64,000 bases of DNA from Malus domestica (GCF_042453785.1 NC_091670.1:37025501-37089500), one strand, 5' to 3'; positions 9,669 to 20,972 are shown, counted from the first letter of the stretch. Notes: a model not told the origin generated them from the sequence alone. Program-made: numbers and translations.

Positions 9669-9767
9669 CCTCCTGGTCGGAGGGGAACTCTTCTGGGTCC
9701 TTGACAGTATAGCGTTGGCCGGTGCTCGGTAGTTTCGGGATTGGTCAAGTATGGTACAAACAGGTGT

Positions 9768-10435
9768 CATACGTTTCCGCTGCATAATAACTCATCCTTG
9801 AGTTCTCTTCGTCTTTGCAACCAACATTCAAGGTTGTTGATACTCCATAGTCTCTTGGAAGTTCAATCTTGTAAGGATTGTCTCCTCCACGTTTGAGCAC
9901 CTTGAATTGAAAGGACCATCAGCTTGTGGTTTCAGCTTCCCATGCTTGCATCAAGGGAACCTTCCTTTGTGAAGATGAACCCACACAAAATCTCCTTCTT
10001 TGAAAGCTGCCGACTTCCTATGCTTGTTGGCTTGCCTTTGATACTTCTCATTTTGCTTAATGATACGTTCTCGAACTTGTTCATGTAATTTCTTTATAAC
10101 TTTTTTCCAATAGAAAATTGAACTAAGCACCTTTTATTCACTTTTACCTCATTCCCTTTGCGCAACCAAGAGAGCTTGTACGGTCGTGGGTGGTCCACCG
10201 TTTTCAAATTCAACTTCTCCACCATAGTAGTAGTTATCACATTTTCGAAGCTAACCCCATCAATAATCACATTGCATACCTTGCCATGAGAAGTACACCT
10301 TGTATGAGAGATGTCATTGCGAAGCCAGTTGTCTTCTTCCACCATGAAATAATTAGACAAGTCTAGATTCAGTATCATTGATGTTAGCCTAATGTCAAAT
10401 GGACTCAGCCACCCACTCAGGCTATTCCTGCCCAA
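9768..10435 (-). pseudogene. Decayed Gypsy pol fragment: protease part fused to integrase C-terminus
   Basis: On the minus strand 10435-10094 reads through 113 codons of a Ty3/Gypsy retropepsin-like region: a 'CTSHGKVCNVIIDG' block, then a Val-Glu-Lys-Leu helix and 'KRCLVQFSIG'. Then, with no reverse transcriptase or integrase core between, 10093-9768 encodes the tail of a Gypsy integrase/polyprotein: a Lys-Tyr-Gln-Arg-Gln-Ala helix and 'FVWVHLHKGRF'. The latter part has in-frame stops and a frame change. So an internal deletion of several kilobases joined protease to the integrase end. The young LTR element inserted in this fragment: the Gypsy frame continues from 9768 across the GGTGT duplication into 1360 and reaches its own stop a few codons on. 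Confidence 0.75.
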
Positions 10436-10960
10436 CTATTTAGTCTGGTTGTTATGGGCCCACGAGTAGCCCGATCAATTGGACTATGGTAGAGATAGTT
10501 TTTTGAGTTTTCGAGGATTCAATTGCCTAATTGAGTGGATAATTGGGATGGGGTGGACTTGCTTTTAGAGAATAGTAATAGTTTTAGGTGCATGGCATTT
10601 CCTTCGATTAGGTTAAAAGCTCTCTGGAAAATTTAACAAGGTCACATAAATACCATATCATCTTTACATGTTGTGTATTCTAACAAATATATATTTCTTC
10701 TTTCGAAAACTTTGAACCATCCAATTTCCGACCTTATAACTTTTTACCAAATGCTTATATATGATTAGGTTATATTAAAATAAAATAACATATAGACCAT
10801 GTTAAAAAATAGAAATCAAGTTATATACGGTCCCATGTATAGTTGTATGAATTAAATGAGATGGGGACTAAGATCTAATATATCTCTACTAGGCCATCCC
10901 TACAACCATGGATCAGGTGGACCTAAAGAAATAAAAATAACAAACTATGTCATCTTTGAA

Positions 10961-11159
10961 GGATTTGGATCCTCTTCTGAGCAAAGTGTCCAAATTCTGC
11001 TGACCAAGCAACATGATCCGTTTGATCAAAATTTAACAGCTATAATTATTATAACTTTTAAAGGGCTTTCTGGTTTGTAACTTTTGGATTTTGATCCAAC
11101 AGTTCGTGTTGCTTAATCAACAAAATTCAGACCCTCTGCTCAGGAGAGGATCCAAATCC
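10961..11159. mobile_element. MITE, 199 bp, with about 38-bp TIRs and 9-bp duplication
   Basis: The ends are imperfect inverted repeats: GGATTTGGATCCTCTTCTGA at the left and its near-complement at the right. The 9-base sequence ATCTTTGAA flanks both sides (10952-10960 and 11160-11168). A 9-bp duplication fits Mutator-type transposition. There is no coding capacity. Confidence 0.85.
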
Positions 11160-11670
11160 ATCTTTGAAATATCGTGATATGAACTGAAATATCATCTTTG
11201 AAATATCTTGAATATGATGGTTCTCAAAAGACACAATTTCTCTCACATTTTTCTCCACAATAACGATACATTATGAGCGAGAGAGAAACAAAAATTATCA
11301 GAATAAAATTATTTTATTGAACAGTCACAGTAACAGATTATTAATCATATAAAATCAAGCAAACTTGAGAATCTCGAACCACAGTCATAAAATTTCAATT
11401 TTTTTTGGAAATATCATTAATTAATTGGCAACCAAACAAAGCATAAGAGGGACTTTTGGAGAGACAAAACGTAGAAGGAAGAAGCGGATCACGTGACTGT
11501 AGGAGAAGACTCTTTTGGCCGTTGGATTTGTACCAAAGATTATGATCAATTGGTCTGCAAGATCTACATGAAACCAGTCTAGAGAGGATCTTAATCCCAT
11601 TGACCGATGGTAACCTATTCCCATTCTTGCAAACCAACCTCCTTATCCTTGTAGCCTTTATATTTTTTTT

Positions 11671-12101
11671 AGGCTTTTTAGTCAAAATGGTCTTGAGATT
11701 TTCATAACACATAAACTTTGGTATCCGAGATTTAAAATCAATAGAAGTGATTCATGAGATTGTCTATCATCCATTATTTTGGTCTTTTCATTAAAAAAAC
11801 TCCGTTAAGTGATCCCTAAGCTTTTTAATTGAATGACCAAAATGATGGATAATGGACAATCTCAGCCCAGGGACCAAAGTTATGTGTTATACAGATCTCA
11901 GAGATCAAAATTATGTGTTATGCAAATTTCAGAGACCAAAGTTATATGTTATACCCGCAACTTAACGGAGTTTTTTTTTTAATGAAATGACAAAAATAAT
12001 GAATGGTGGATAATCTCATAGACCATTTTTATTGGTTTTAAATCTCAAGAATCAAAATGATGTGTTACGCAAATCTTTGAATCATTTTGACTAAAAAACC
12101 T
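11671..12101. mobile_element. Fold-back element, about 430 bp, non-coding
   Basis: The left half (AGGCTTTTTAGTCAAAATGG...CTCCGTTAAG) returns as its diverged complement at the right (CTTAACGGAG...CATTTTGACTAAAAAACCT). Arms are about 140 bases. Three copies of a 'GACCAAAGTTATGTGTTAT'-like unit lie between them. No duplication of host DNA could be fixed because poly(T) runs border both ends. Confidence 0.7.
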
Positions 12102-12223
12102 TTTTTTTTTTTAAAGTCACAAATGATCATAGCTGCCCACTCCACCTAGTCCACTATTGTTGGAGACGTATTCTTTCATAATTTTTATTATTTTTTCCCT
12201 AAAGATCTCTCCTAGATTTTGGA

Positions 12224-12380
12224 AAGGAAAACTAATGAAAATGGTTTGAAAACTTTGAGTTTTAATGATAATGACAAAATAAAGGGTAAAGTGAATAGTA
12301 CCAGGATTGACTTTTTAGTGTAAAAATGTGGTTTTTCGTTAAAGTGAACAATATCAGGTGCTTTTCATTAAAGTTCCCAT
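12224..12380 (+). mobile_element. 155-bp MITE family A, copy 1
   Basis: This is a member of a family with four copies in the window (also 23495-23652, 55891-56042 and 58653-58815). Shared landmarks are AGGAAAACTAATGAAAA, 'TTTGAGTTTTAA', 'GTAAAGTGAATAGTACCAGG', 'TTTAGTGTAAAAATGTGG' and a GTTAAAACTCC-like end. The ends are weak inverted repeats. It is non-coding. This copy abuts the next MITE directly. Confidence 0.8.
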
Positions 12381-12383
12381 TTT

Positions 12384-12578
12384 GGAATTGGATCCCGAGC
12401 AAATGGTGGGGATCCTTATGACCACACAACACGGACCGTTGAATTTTAATCTAACGACTACAAACAAGATGGGCACTCTAAAAGTTATAATAATTGTAAC
12501 CGTTGAATCATAATTTAATAGCCCGCGTTGTGTGGTCATGAGGATCCCCACCATTTGCTCAGGAGGGGATCCAATTCC
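12384..12578. mobile_element. MITE, about 195 bp, related to the 10961 MITE
   Basis: The left end GGAATTGGATCCCGAGCAAA and the right end (complement GGAATTGGATCCCCTCCTGA) form long inverted repeats that continue through 'TGGTGGGGATCCT.ATGACCA'. Arms are about 55 bases. It belongs to the same terminal-sequence family as 10961-11159. No clear target duplication was seen. Confidence 0.75.
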
Positions 12579-12579
12579 C

Positions 12580-13589
12580 TAGATTTTCTTAAAAGGCTCT
12601 AATCTATGAATATTTTTGGAGTCATATTGTAGGTCAGGCAAATGCTTCATCCCATGATTAGACTTGTATCATAATACCCATCTTGTGTTAGATCGCATAT
12701 AACTTAAAAATTCCAAATTAAAATCACAAGGCATATGTACAAGCAGCTTTTTAGAACATGACGGTCCTATACGATTAATACATGATTATTGCATAAGTCA
12801 TATCGTCCTATTTTTGTTATGGTGTAACAAGATCCCTGCTAAGAAGCAACTCATACAAATGAGTTTCAGTTCAATTGTAACTGTCATGTCGACTATTTTT
12901 CAACATGAACAAATTTTTTCGAAGAATAATATCTAAAGCCAGATTATACCGATGAAATGCCTGGAATTTCTTGTGCTGGCTAGGCCTATTATTGCATTTC
13001 ACTTTGCGGCCAAATTTGAAGTTTAGTAGTGGAGATAATATGGGCAGAATTTAATTTAAGCACTTTCATAATTTCATGTGTAGATGGAATCCGTGTTGGC
13101 CCATCTCGACCGTGCATGATTACTGAGTGGATGAGCAGTGTAGTGAGTGAGTAGTACCAATTACTATTGAGATCTTCTCCGAATTTTTGTGTTCGGATGC
13201 AATCAAGTTGAAGATTAACTAATTTTAAATTTTGTAATTCTTATTAGCTCATTCTATTAGCTCATCTCATATAAATTAAATGTTTATATATATATATATA
13301 TATATATCTCTTTCTCATGCTCGAATTTATGAGTTTTTGATTTCCAAACACGAAGATTCGAAAAAGATATCGACTCAGGTTCGGATTTCTGAATTTTTGA
13401 TTTCCAGACACAAAGATTTGAAAAGGATATCGACTCAGCAAATACTTAGCAAGTTGCAATCCATAGCCACCAACAATCACCCTATCACCCTATCACCATA
13501 CTTTTCAAATGTATAGTGCCATCTAATCAATCCATGCACTATGTACCAATTTCAAACTGGTTTTTTTACTGCCATGGGTGGTGGAATTT
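12580..13589. other. Intergenic, no gene recognised
   Basis: This is AT-rich DNA without a convincing frame. It contains a short (TA)n microsatellite at about 13284-13306 and a diverged 65-base direct duplication ('GAATTT.TGA.TTTTTGATTTCCA.ACAC.AAGATT') at about 13320-13440. Confidence 0.5.
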
Positions 13590-14250
13590 TAGTACATAAC
13601 TGGTTATACATTGTGTCTTCTTTCTCTCCCTGGTATTTTACATGAGAAATTTTACCGTGTAATTAGTTATAAAGGTCGTACTCAGTGTACAAGGCTCCCG
13701 CTTTATGCAGGGTCTGGGAGAGGTAAATGTCGGCTAGCCTTACCCCCATTTTATGGAGAGGCTGCTCCCAAGTCTCGAACCCGAGACCTACCACTCATGG
13801 GCGAAGACACTTGTCATCGCACCAAGTGCGACCTCTACCGTGTAATTAATTATACATAAGAATTTTCTTTTCTATTTCTCACATGATGCGAAAGATTTTA
13901 TTATGCAACTAGTTGTACATTTTTGTCTTTTTATCTCCCACCTCACGTGAGAGATTTTACCATGTAACTAGTCTTACATCCATATGTTTCTATCTCTCAC
14001 ATCAAATGAGGCATTTAACTGGCTATGCATTGTTCTTTTTAATCTCTTGATAATTTGAAGGATTATATATATATATATATATAATTATTTTATTTCTCAC
14101 ATCACTCGAAAATTATTCCCATGCAATCGGTTATATACAAAATTTTAACGTTTAACTAGTCATACATCTTCATGTTTTTATATCTCTCTTCAAATGACTG
14201 ATTTATCGTGCAACGAGGTATACATCATCATCTTCTTTCTATTTCTCATA
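13590..14250. repeat. Decayed tandem array with about 70-80 bp unit
   Basis: The pattern 'TCTCACATCA..TGAGAGATTTTACC.TGTAACTAGTTATACAT' recurs at least seven times with heavy divergence, for example near 13640, 13850, 13945, 14010, 14110, 14155 and 14215. A SINE and a short AT microsatellite (14063-14083) interrupt it. It looks like an old minisatellite or satellite relic. Confidence 0.65.
13672..13835 (-). mobile_element. tRNA-derived SINE (Au-type), minus orientation
   Basis: The minus strand starts GAGGTCGCACTTGGTGCGAT, carries an A-box-like 'GTGGTAGGTCTC' region and a B-box GGTTCGAGA, and ends in a conserved 'CCTGCATAAAGCGGGAGCC' block. It matches 23122-23284 closely. A 19-bp duplication with one mismatch flanks it (13653-13671 and 13836-13854). 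From memory this is the plant Au SINE family. Confidence 0.88.
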
Positions 14251-14979
14251 TTCCACGAGTGAGGACATGATAGGAGAAATGGAGAAAAAAAAAATTGATG
14301 ACCGCAAGTCAGGCTAATTGAGAAAAGCAATGGTATACCTAATTTAGAGTTTTTTTCTTCTTCTGTAAATTAGAGTATATAAGATTACCTAAACTACCAA
14401 CTTATAGTACCTGTTTGTCAAGTAAAATACCAAAAATTACCATTCTAATCTCTTCACCAAAATTGAACAAAAAAAAAAAACATGGGCAATTTAATAGTTA
14501 CATGCAACGTAATTTTGCTATTTTTACACCAACCACACAGCCATGTAATATAGCAAACCCTATTTAAAAAACATAAAAAAAATATGCCCATGTTAGAAGA
14601 AATGACCCCATCATTGTCTCATATTTCATAATTTTAGAAACTAATCACTTCTTAATACAAATAAAAAATAAAATGGTGGTTCACACATACTGTATGTTTG
14701 GGCATCTACTTGTAATTTTTAAAGGCAACATATTTTCTTGCAACCCTGCTACCTAGTTTATTCCACAATTTAACTTTTCAAAATTTCAAGGTTATTTCTG
14801 CAAAAATCATCACCACTGTGCCCATTTTTTTAATTTCATAACTCAAAGCTCAAAAATAGGCAGGCAAAGAAAACAAATTAATCAAAAAGGAAAATCAGCT
14901 AAACCTTCTCCTCTGAAAATCTGACACTTTCTCTCTCATCCTGAACCTAAAGTCTTTCTTTAATAACTTGTTCCCTTGC
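14251..14979. other. Intergenic, upstream of the ARF6-like gene
   Basis: AT-rich and without a frame or a recognised repeat. It should hold distal promoter sequence of the downstream gene. Confidence 0.4.
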
Positions 14980-14987
14980 TATAAAAA
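14980..14987 (+). promoter_or_regulatory. Putative TATA box of the ARF6-like gene
   Basis: TATAAAAA lies about 1.0 kb before the start codon, at the end of a pyrimidine-rich stretch. A start site near 15010 would give a leader of about 1 kb, long leaders being usual for ARF6/ARF8 genes. The call rests on sequence and position only. Confidence 0.4.
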
Positions 14988-15009
14988 AGACAGCAAAAAA
15001 TAATGGCGG

Positions 15010-15996
15010 TTGTGCCTTGATTGACTGAAGCAGAGGGGGAGAGAGAGAGAGAGGTAAAGCAATAGTGGCAAAGCCAGCAAGCACTAGTAGTGTACTAGAA
15101 CAATCACCACCACCACCACCGCTTACCGCACCCAGCAGCAAACCTTGTGTTTCCATTACTGGAAAGTTTGGAAGCAAACCCAACTCTTGGATTCTCCATC
15201 TGTGCATATATTCTTCCTCAACAGTCTCTGTTTCTGTCATCTGTCAGCCTATTTTCTGCAGAGTTGATCATCGCGTAGCTCTCAGTTTCCTCTTTAGAAT
15301 AATGCACAGGCCGTTTGTTTGCACCTTGCTTTCACTTGGGTTCCTTGCAGTTTGAGATCTGGTCCTTTCCTGCTTTCATGGTGGCACAAGCAACTTGGTG
15401 TTCTGAGGCTGAGATCTGGGGATTCTGTTAGCAGTTCTGGGGTTTTAGGCTTCTGAGTTTTGCTGGTTTTTTAGCTGTAATTGCTGGTTTTTTAGATTGG
15501 ACTATCGGGGACTGGAAGTGTACAATCTGTGACTTTGAAGCTCTGTTAGTCACAAATGGTGATGTGGGTTTGTTGAAGATTGTGGTATGAAGTCTTTAGT
15601 TGCAGATTGGACATTTTGGGGGGTTTGGTTGAGGCTGGCTAAGTGCGAATGAAGCTGAAATTGATCGTTTTTTTAAACGAAACCGGTTTCGGTTGAAGTT
15701 TCAGGACTTGGGGAATTGAGGGTTCTTCTATTTATATTTGCATGAATGTGAAGCTTCATGCTTTTGTGATTTCCTGGTAAAGTTTTGCATGAAAGTTTGT
15801 TTCTTTGGGGGGTTTGGATGTGTGTTTGCTGGTCAAATATGATATTTTGCAGTAAAAAAAAGCAGGGGAAGAAAAGGATTGTCCTGTAATTTGGGGGAAT
15901 TTTGGTGTTAAGTTGTTGTGATTGTGACTGGGTTTAATAACTTTTTGTGGAGTCAAATTCTTGGAGGCTTCTATAGTTTTTGAATCTCTGCAAATA
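15010..15996 (+). other. Long 5' leader of the ARF6-like gene with several upstream ORFs
   Basis: This stretch is T/G-rich, unlike the AT-rich DNA upstream, and leads to the ATG at 15997. It contains several short upstream frames, including 15302-15355 (17 codons), 15378-15431, an ATG at 15556 with stop after six codons, 15588-15653 and an ATG at about 15649. A GA repeat lies at 15036-15052. If unspliced, these would reduce ribosome access to the main start. Confidence 0.5.
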
Positions 15997-16243
15997 ATGA
16001 GGCTCTCATCTGCTGCTTTTAGTCCTCAATCCCAGGAAGGTATGGTCGATTAATGTTGCTTTGCAGAATTGTTTTTGTGTGTGTTTTCTTTTTCTTTTCA
16101 GGATTTTAAACCGAGCTATAGCTATAACATGTTGTATGAATTAGATTTGGGATGTTGATAGTTCTGTTTGGTTGCCCAGAAATTGTTGGGGGGGGGGGGA
16201 GAAATTAGATTTTAGAACTTCATAACCCAAGTTACAATTGTAT

Positions 16244-16291
<48 letters not shown>

Positions 16292-19200
16292 TCTTTTCTT
16301 TCCTCCATTTCTCAGCTGGAAGTGTCTTAATCCGGCTTAATTTTTTTTCTGCCTCTTTCTTGTGCTTGGGGTTTGATTTTATAGATTGACGCAATCGTAG
16401 TAAACTTAAAAAAATTAGTCTGAGATTTGGAAGTTTACCATAATTTCCAGAAGTCCATACACTGATGGAAAACTGTTTCCGTTTATAAAAAGAATCTCAG
16501 AGATGAGATTTTAGTTTTTTTTTTTTTGTATTCTTTAATTGGTAGATTTAATCGAATTCTGAATCCAAGTGTTGGCTTTGATTGGTATTCTTTTTCATGA
16601 ACTCCGTTTTTCAGGGGAGAAGCGAGTTTTGAATTCTGAACTTTGGCATGCTTGTGCCGGCCCTCTTGTTTCTTTGCCCGCTGTTGGAAGCCGTGTGGTT
16701 TATTTTCCTCAAGGTCACAGCGAACAGGTTTGTATAAATAATTTGTCAGTTCTGCTTTGCAAATTTAGTGGCATGTTGTTTTTATTCGTCAATTTATGTT
16801 AGCGAAAGGATAAATTTATTTTTGCCTACTTTTTGGGCAACAAATGTGGTATTCTGGGTGATGAATCTTCTGTAAATGTTCTACTTTTTTGCTCATTTTC
16901 CTCATATGCAAACTGAAATGCTTCAAAATGTAGGTTGCGGCATCAACCAACAAGGAAGTGGACGCCCATATTCCTAACTATCCAAGCTTGCCACCGCAGC
17001 TCATCTGTCAACTCCACAATGTGACAATGCATGTAAGGCTTGTTTGGTTTGGTAGTTCTGGTTCTTAATATTCCGATATAATGGTTTCTAAAGGTTTGAT
17101 GTTGTTAACTTCAGGCAGATGTTGAGACAGATGAAGTGTATGCACAGATGACCTTGCAACCTCTAAATCCGGTATGCCACTTTACCTTGCTTGGTTTTTG
17201 GAACCATTGGTCGCTTTCTCACATGTTAACCTTCATCTGCAGCAAGAGCAAAAGGACGGCTACCTTCCAGCAGGGTTGGGCAGCCCAAACAAACAGCCTA
17301 CAAATTATTTTTGTAAAACCTTGACAGCCAGTGACACAAGTACTCATGGTGGTTTCTCTGTCCCTCGCCGGGCAGCTGAAAAAGTGTTTCCTCCGTTGGT
17401 AAATTCTCTAACTAAATGCAGTACGACCACCACTTTTGAGCATTACTAGGGTTTGTGCAATAGTTCGGGCACGTGGTCTGTGAAATGACGTTTAATGTTC
17501 CTGTCTGCAAATTATAGGATTTTCCCTTGTTTTTGATATCGTTTTTGTTGGCAGGATTTTTCCCAACAACCACCTGCACAAGAGTTAATTGCAAGGGATC
17601 TACATGATAATGAATGGAAGTTTAGACACATTTTTCGAGGTGAGGTTTCTAAGGACATTTTTCGCGAAAAATGAAGAAATATTTTTAACCTCTCTTCATG
17701 ACTTCTTTTAGTATCCCGACTCGAATAGTGAGAATATCATGTTACATAGCCTTTCATTCTATAAAATGAATATTGACATGTTTGTTGATTTTTTTTTCTA
17801 TTTCAGGCCAGCCCAAAAGGCACCTCCTTACAACGGGTTGGAGCGTGTTCGTAAGTGCAAAAAGACTTGTTGCTGGAGACTCGGTCCTTTTCATCTGGTA
17901 GGCTGTTCACCCGTGTTCTGCTGTGTTGTTTTGTTTTGGTCAAATAAATGATGTATTATTTTGCAATGCTCACACTATTTTTACCTGCTTGCAGGAATGA
18001 AAAGAATCAGCTACTCCTTGGTATCCGGAGAGCTAACCGACCACAAACTGTGATGCCTTCATCAGTTTTATCAAGCGATAGCATGCACTTGGGACTTCTT
18101 GCTGCTGCAGCTCATGCAGCTGCAACAAATAGTCGTTTCACCATATTTTATAATCCAAGGTATGAGTCTATATAGTCTGATGATACCAGATTTTCTTAGG
18201 TTTATTACTTTGAAACTTCAACACCTTTCGTGCAGGGCGAGCCCATCTGAGTTTGTCATTCCCCTGGCCAAGTACATTAAAGCGGTCTGTCATACATGCA
18301 TTTCTGTTGGCATGCGTTTTCGGATGCTGTTTGAAACAGAAGAATCAAGTGTCCGCCGGTAGGTTCTACACTTATTTCCTCGGCTTTCGGTACATCGAAG
18401 GCTGCTAGCCTCCTTTATATTATTTTATTCTAGAAGTTACAAACTTTATTGGTTGATATCTGACAATTATACATTATCAGCTACATGGGAACAATAACTG
18501 GCATAAGTGACCTAGATCCAGCTCGATGGCCTAATTCACATTGGCGCTCAGTCAAGGTTTGTTCTATAATTCTTAATATATAGAGAAGTATTGAATATCA
18601 TAATCTGATTTTTTTTTTTTTTTTAAGTTCATTCAGAATATTGTTTTACATCTTTTGCAACTTTGCTGGAACATTGATGGGAAAATTTTAATTTAATTCA
18701 GGTGGGTTGGGATGAATCCACGGCTGGGGAGAGACAGCCAAGAGTCTCACTGTGGGAGGTTGAACCATTAACAACATTCCCTATGTATCCATCTACGTTC
18801 CCCCTCAGGCTTAAGCGGCCGTGGCCACCTGGACTACCTTCTTTCAATGGTATGCTCATTTACTGCTTTATATAGCTAGTTTCAACTCCCGAGTTTATAT
18901 GTTCTAGCATTGAGGCAGCAAGAAAATCTTTGTTCTCTCAGGTATGAGGGACAACGACCTTGGCATGAATTCTCAACTTATGTGGCTTCAAGGAAATAAT
19001 GGAGACCGTGGAATGCAATCGCTGAGCTTTTCTGGCATGGGGATCACACCATGGATGCAGCCAAGACTTGATGCTTCTATGATTGGCTTGCAACCAGACA
19101 TGTACCAAGCTATGGCTGCTGCTGCACTTCAAGAGATGAGGGCAGTAGATCCTTCCAGACTGCTACCTACATCCCATCTACAGTTCCAGCAGCCCCAAAG

Positions 19201-20972
19201 CCTCCCTAATAGGTCTGCTGCTTTGATGCAGCCTCAGATGGTGCAAGTGTCTCAATCTCAACAACCCTTTCTCCAAGGTGTTCAAGAGCACCATCGCCAG
19301 TCTCAGCCTCAGGTGCAAACTCAGTCTCACCTTCTTCAGCAGCAATTCCAGCATCAGAATTCTTTCAGTAACCAGCAGCAGCAGCAATTAGTTGATCATC
19401 AGCAGATTCCAAGTGCTGTCTCTTCCATGACTCAGTTTGCTTCCGCCTCTCAATCCCAGTCACCATCTTTGCAAGTCGTCACATCGCTATGCCAGCAACA
19501 GAGTTATTCTGATTCTAATGGGAACCCTGCAACCAGCACCATTTTATCTCCCTTGCACAGTCTCATGGGTTCATTTCCACAGGATGAATCATCCCACCTG
19601 CTCAACCTGCCTAGAACCAATCAATTAATATCTTCTGATGGCTGGCCATCAAAGCGAGCAGCGATTGATCCTCTTTCCTCTGGAGTTACTCAATGTATTC
19701 TGCCTCGAGCGGAACAGTTGGGACCTCCCCATATTACTATGTCGCAGAATTCTATTTCATTGCCACCCTTTCCAGGGAGAGAGTGCTCACTAGACCAAGA
19801 AGGTGGTACCGATCCTCAAAGCCATCTTTTATTCGGTGTCAATATAGAGTCCTCACCTCTTATAATGCAGAGCGGGATGTCAAACCTTAGAGGAGTTGGC
19901 AGCAATTGTGATTCTACGACCTTGCATTTTCCTTCTTCTAATTACATGAGCACTGGAGGCACAGATTTTTCACTTAATCCAGCAGTTACACCTTCTAGTT
20001 GTATTGATGAATCAAGGTTCCTGCAGTCTCCAGAAAATGCGGACCGTGGAGACCCACTAAACAGAAATTTTGTTAAGGTAAGTTGCAGTGGCCTCTTTAA
20101 GGTTTATAAATTATTTTGTATAGTTCAATAATTTTCAACTAGACCACATGTGATATGATAGATGCCTTAATATGTTCTCGTCTTTTAATCAAAACCATAA
20201 TTATTTGCAGGTTTATAAGTCAGGGTCCTTTGGAAGGTCTCTGGACATTACCAAGTTCAGCAGCTATCAAGAGCTACGTAACGAGCTTGCTCGTTTGTTT
20301 GGCCTTGAAGGTGAATTGGACGACCCTGTGAGATCAGGCTGGCAGCTTGTATTTGTTGACCGGGAGAACGATGTTCTTCTCCTCGGGGATGACCCCTGGC
20401 CGTGAGTTCCTACTTCTATAATTTTGTTTGGTTGCAAACTCGGGCAAATACTCCTAGGCTCCTAGCTATGAATTGTAGGATAAAAAAATGCATGAGTCCA
20501 CCTGAGTCTGAACTTTCGGAGACTAGCTGTAAGTTGTGAAGAGTTAAGACAAGGAGTATTTTTGTCATTGCTAACTGTTCTAAGTAAGAACAACTTAATT
20601 TCCATGTGGACTAGGCTTCCAATTTTTGTAGCGAATAACTTGCATATATTTAGGCACTATTGAAATGTTGACCACTTGACAGTAAACTTTCCGGTGCACC
20701 TTTAAATTAGTTTCGTCTGAATTCGGTTATCGATTAACCGACTCTTGATTCATTGTTCTTATGCTGATACCAGGGAGTTTGTAAATAGCGTGTGGTGTAT
20801 CAAAATACTCTCACCACAGGAAGTGCAGCAAATGGGAAAACGAGGCCTAGAACTTCTGAAGTCAGTCCCAAATCAGAGGCCCCCAAACAATATTTGCGAC
20901 GACTATGGAAGCCGGCAGGACTCAAGAAACTTGAGCAGCGGGATAACGTCCGTGGGGTCACTCGAGTATTGA
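15997..20972 (+). CDS. ARF6: Auxin response factor, ARF6 type (14 coding exons, 893 aa)
   Basis: Coding exons: 15997-16039, 16615-16727, 16934-17032, 17115-17171, 17243-17398, 17555-17639, 17807-17897, 17995-18159, 18236-18358, 18481-18556, 18702-18849, 18942-20077, 20211-20401, 20774-20972. All junctions are GT-AG and the frame is continuous. The protein has a plant B3 DNA-binding domain (about residues 127-229, '[16 protein letters not shown]'), an ARF middle domain (about 253-336), a long Gln-rich region (about 385-760) marking an activator ARF, and a C-terminal PB1 domain (about 765-850) with the basic Lys and acidic '[14 protein letters not shown]' faces. It binds TGTCTC-type elements in the nucleus and activates auxin genes until bound by Aux/IAA. 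The start MRLSSA and the domain sequence point to ARF6 rather than ARF8. Slightly shorter than Arabidopsis ARF6 (about 930 aa). Confidence 0.93.
16246..16288 (+). repeat. (CT)n microsatellite in ARF6 intron 1
   Basis: About twenty uninterrupted CT dinucleotides lie in the 575-bp first intron, following a G run at about 16191-16200. Confidence 0.95.
20330..20350 (+). promoter_or_regulatory. miR167 target site in ARF6 exon 13
   Basis: The 21-base site starts GAGATCAGGCTGGCAG and ends CTTGT, the known conserved target of miR167 in ARF6 and ARF8 mRNAs. It encodes residues around 804 inside the PB1 region. miR167 is expected to cleave the transcript here. Confidence 0.92.

Larger units (their letters stand above)
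1366..9762 (-). mobile_element. Complete young LTR retrotransposon, gag-only, non-autonomous (TR-GAG/LARD-like)
   Basis: Two 512-bp direct repeats (1366-1877 and 9251-9762) begin TG and end CA. They look identical base for base by eye. The same 5-bp duplication, GGTGT, lies directly outside both ends (1361-1365 and 9763-9767), proving one retroviral-type integration event. Coding direction is minus: next to the right-hand LTR is a primer-binding site starting TGGCGCCG, followed by a gag reading frame. No protease, reverse transcriptase, RNase H or integrase frame exists in the 7.4-kb interior, so movement would need proteins from a partner element. The rest of the interior holds tandem repeats, a minisatellite and a 233-codon frame on the opposite strand. 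The type resembles TR-GAG or LARD elements of plants. Identical LTRs imply a very recent insertion. Confidence 0.93.
9251..9762 (-). repeat. 5' LTR of the young retrotransposon (right-hand copy)
   Basis: This is the 512-bp partner of 1366-1877, adjoining the primer-binding site at about 9231-9248. On the minus strand the U3 part carries three 34-bp repeats and then a TATAAATA box. As the 5' LTR it should hold the promoter for the gag transcript. Confidence 0.92.

Noticed and set aside
13672-13835. Functional tRNA gene suggested by A- and B-box-like motifs (also at 23122)
   Set aside because: The sequences are 163-164 bases, flanked by target duplications, and cannot fold as a cloverleaf. They are SINEs.
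15065-15355. 96-codon plus frame with a Pro run in the ARF6 leader
   Set aside because: It begins at GTG, and its only in-frame ATG is at 15302, the 17-codon uORF. The Pro run comes from a CAC repeat.
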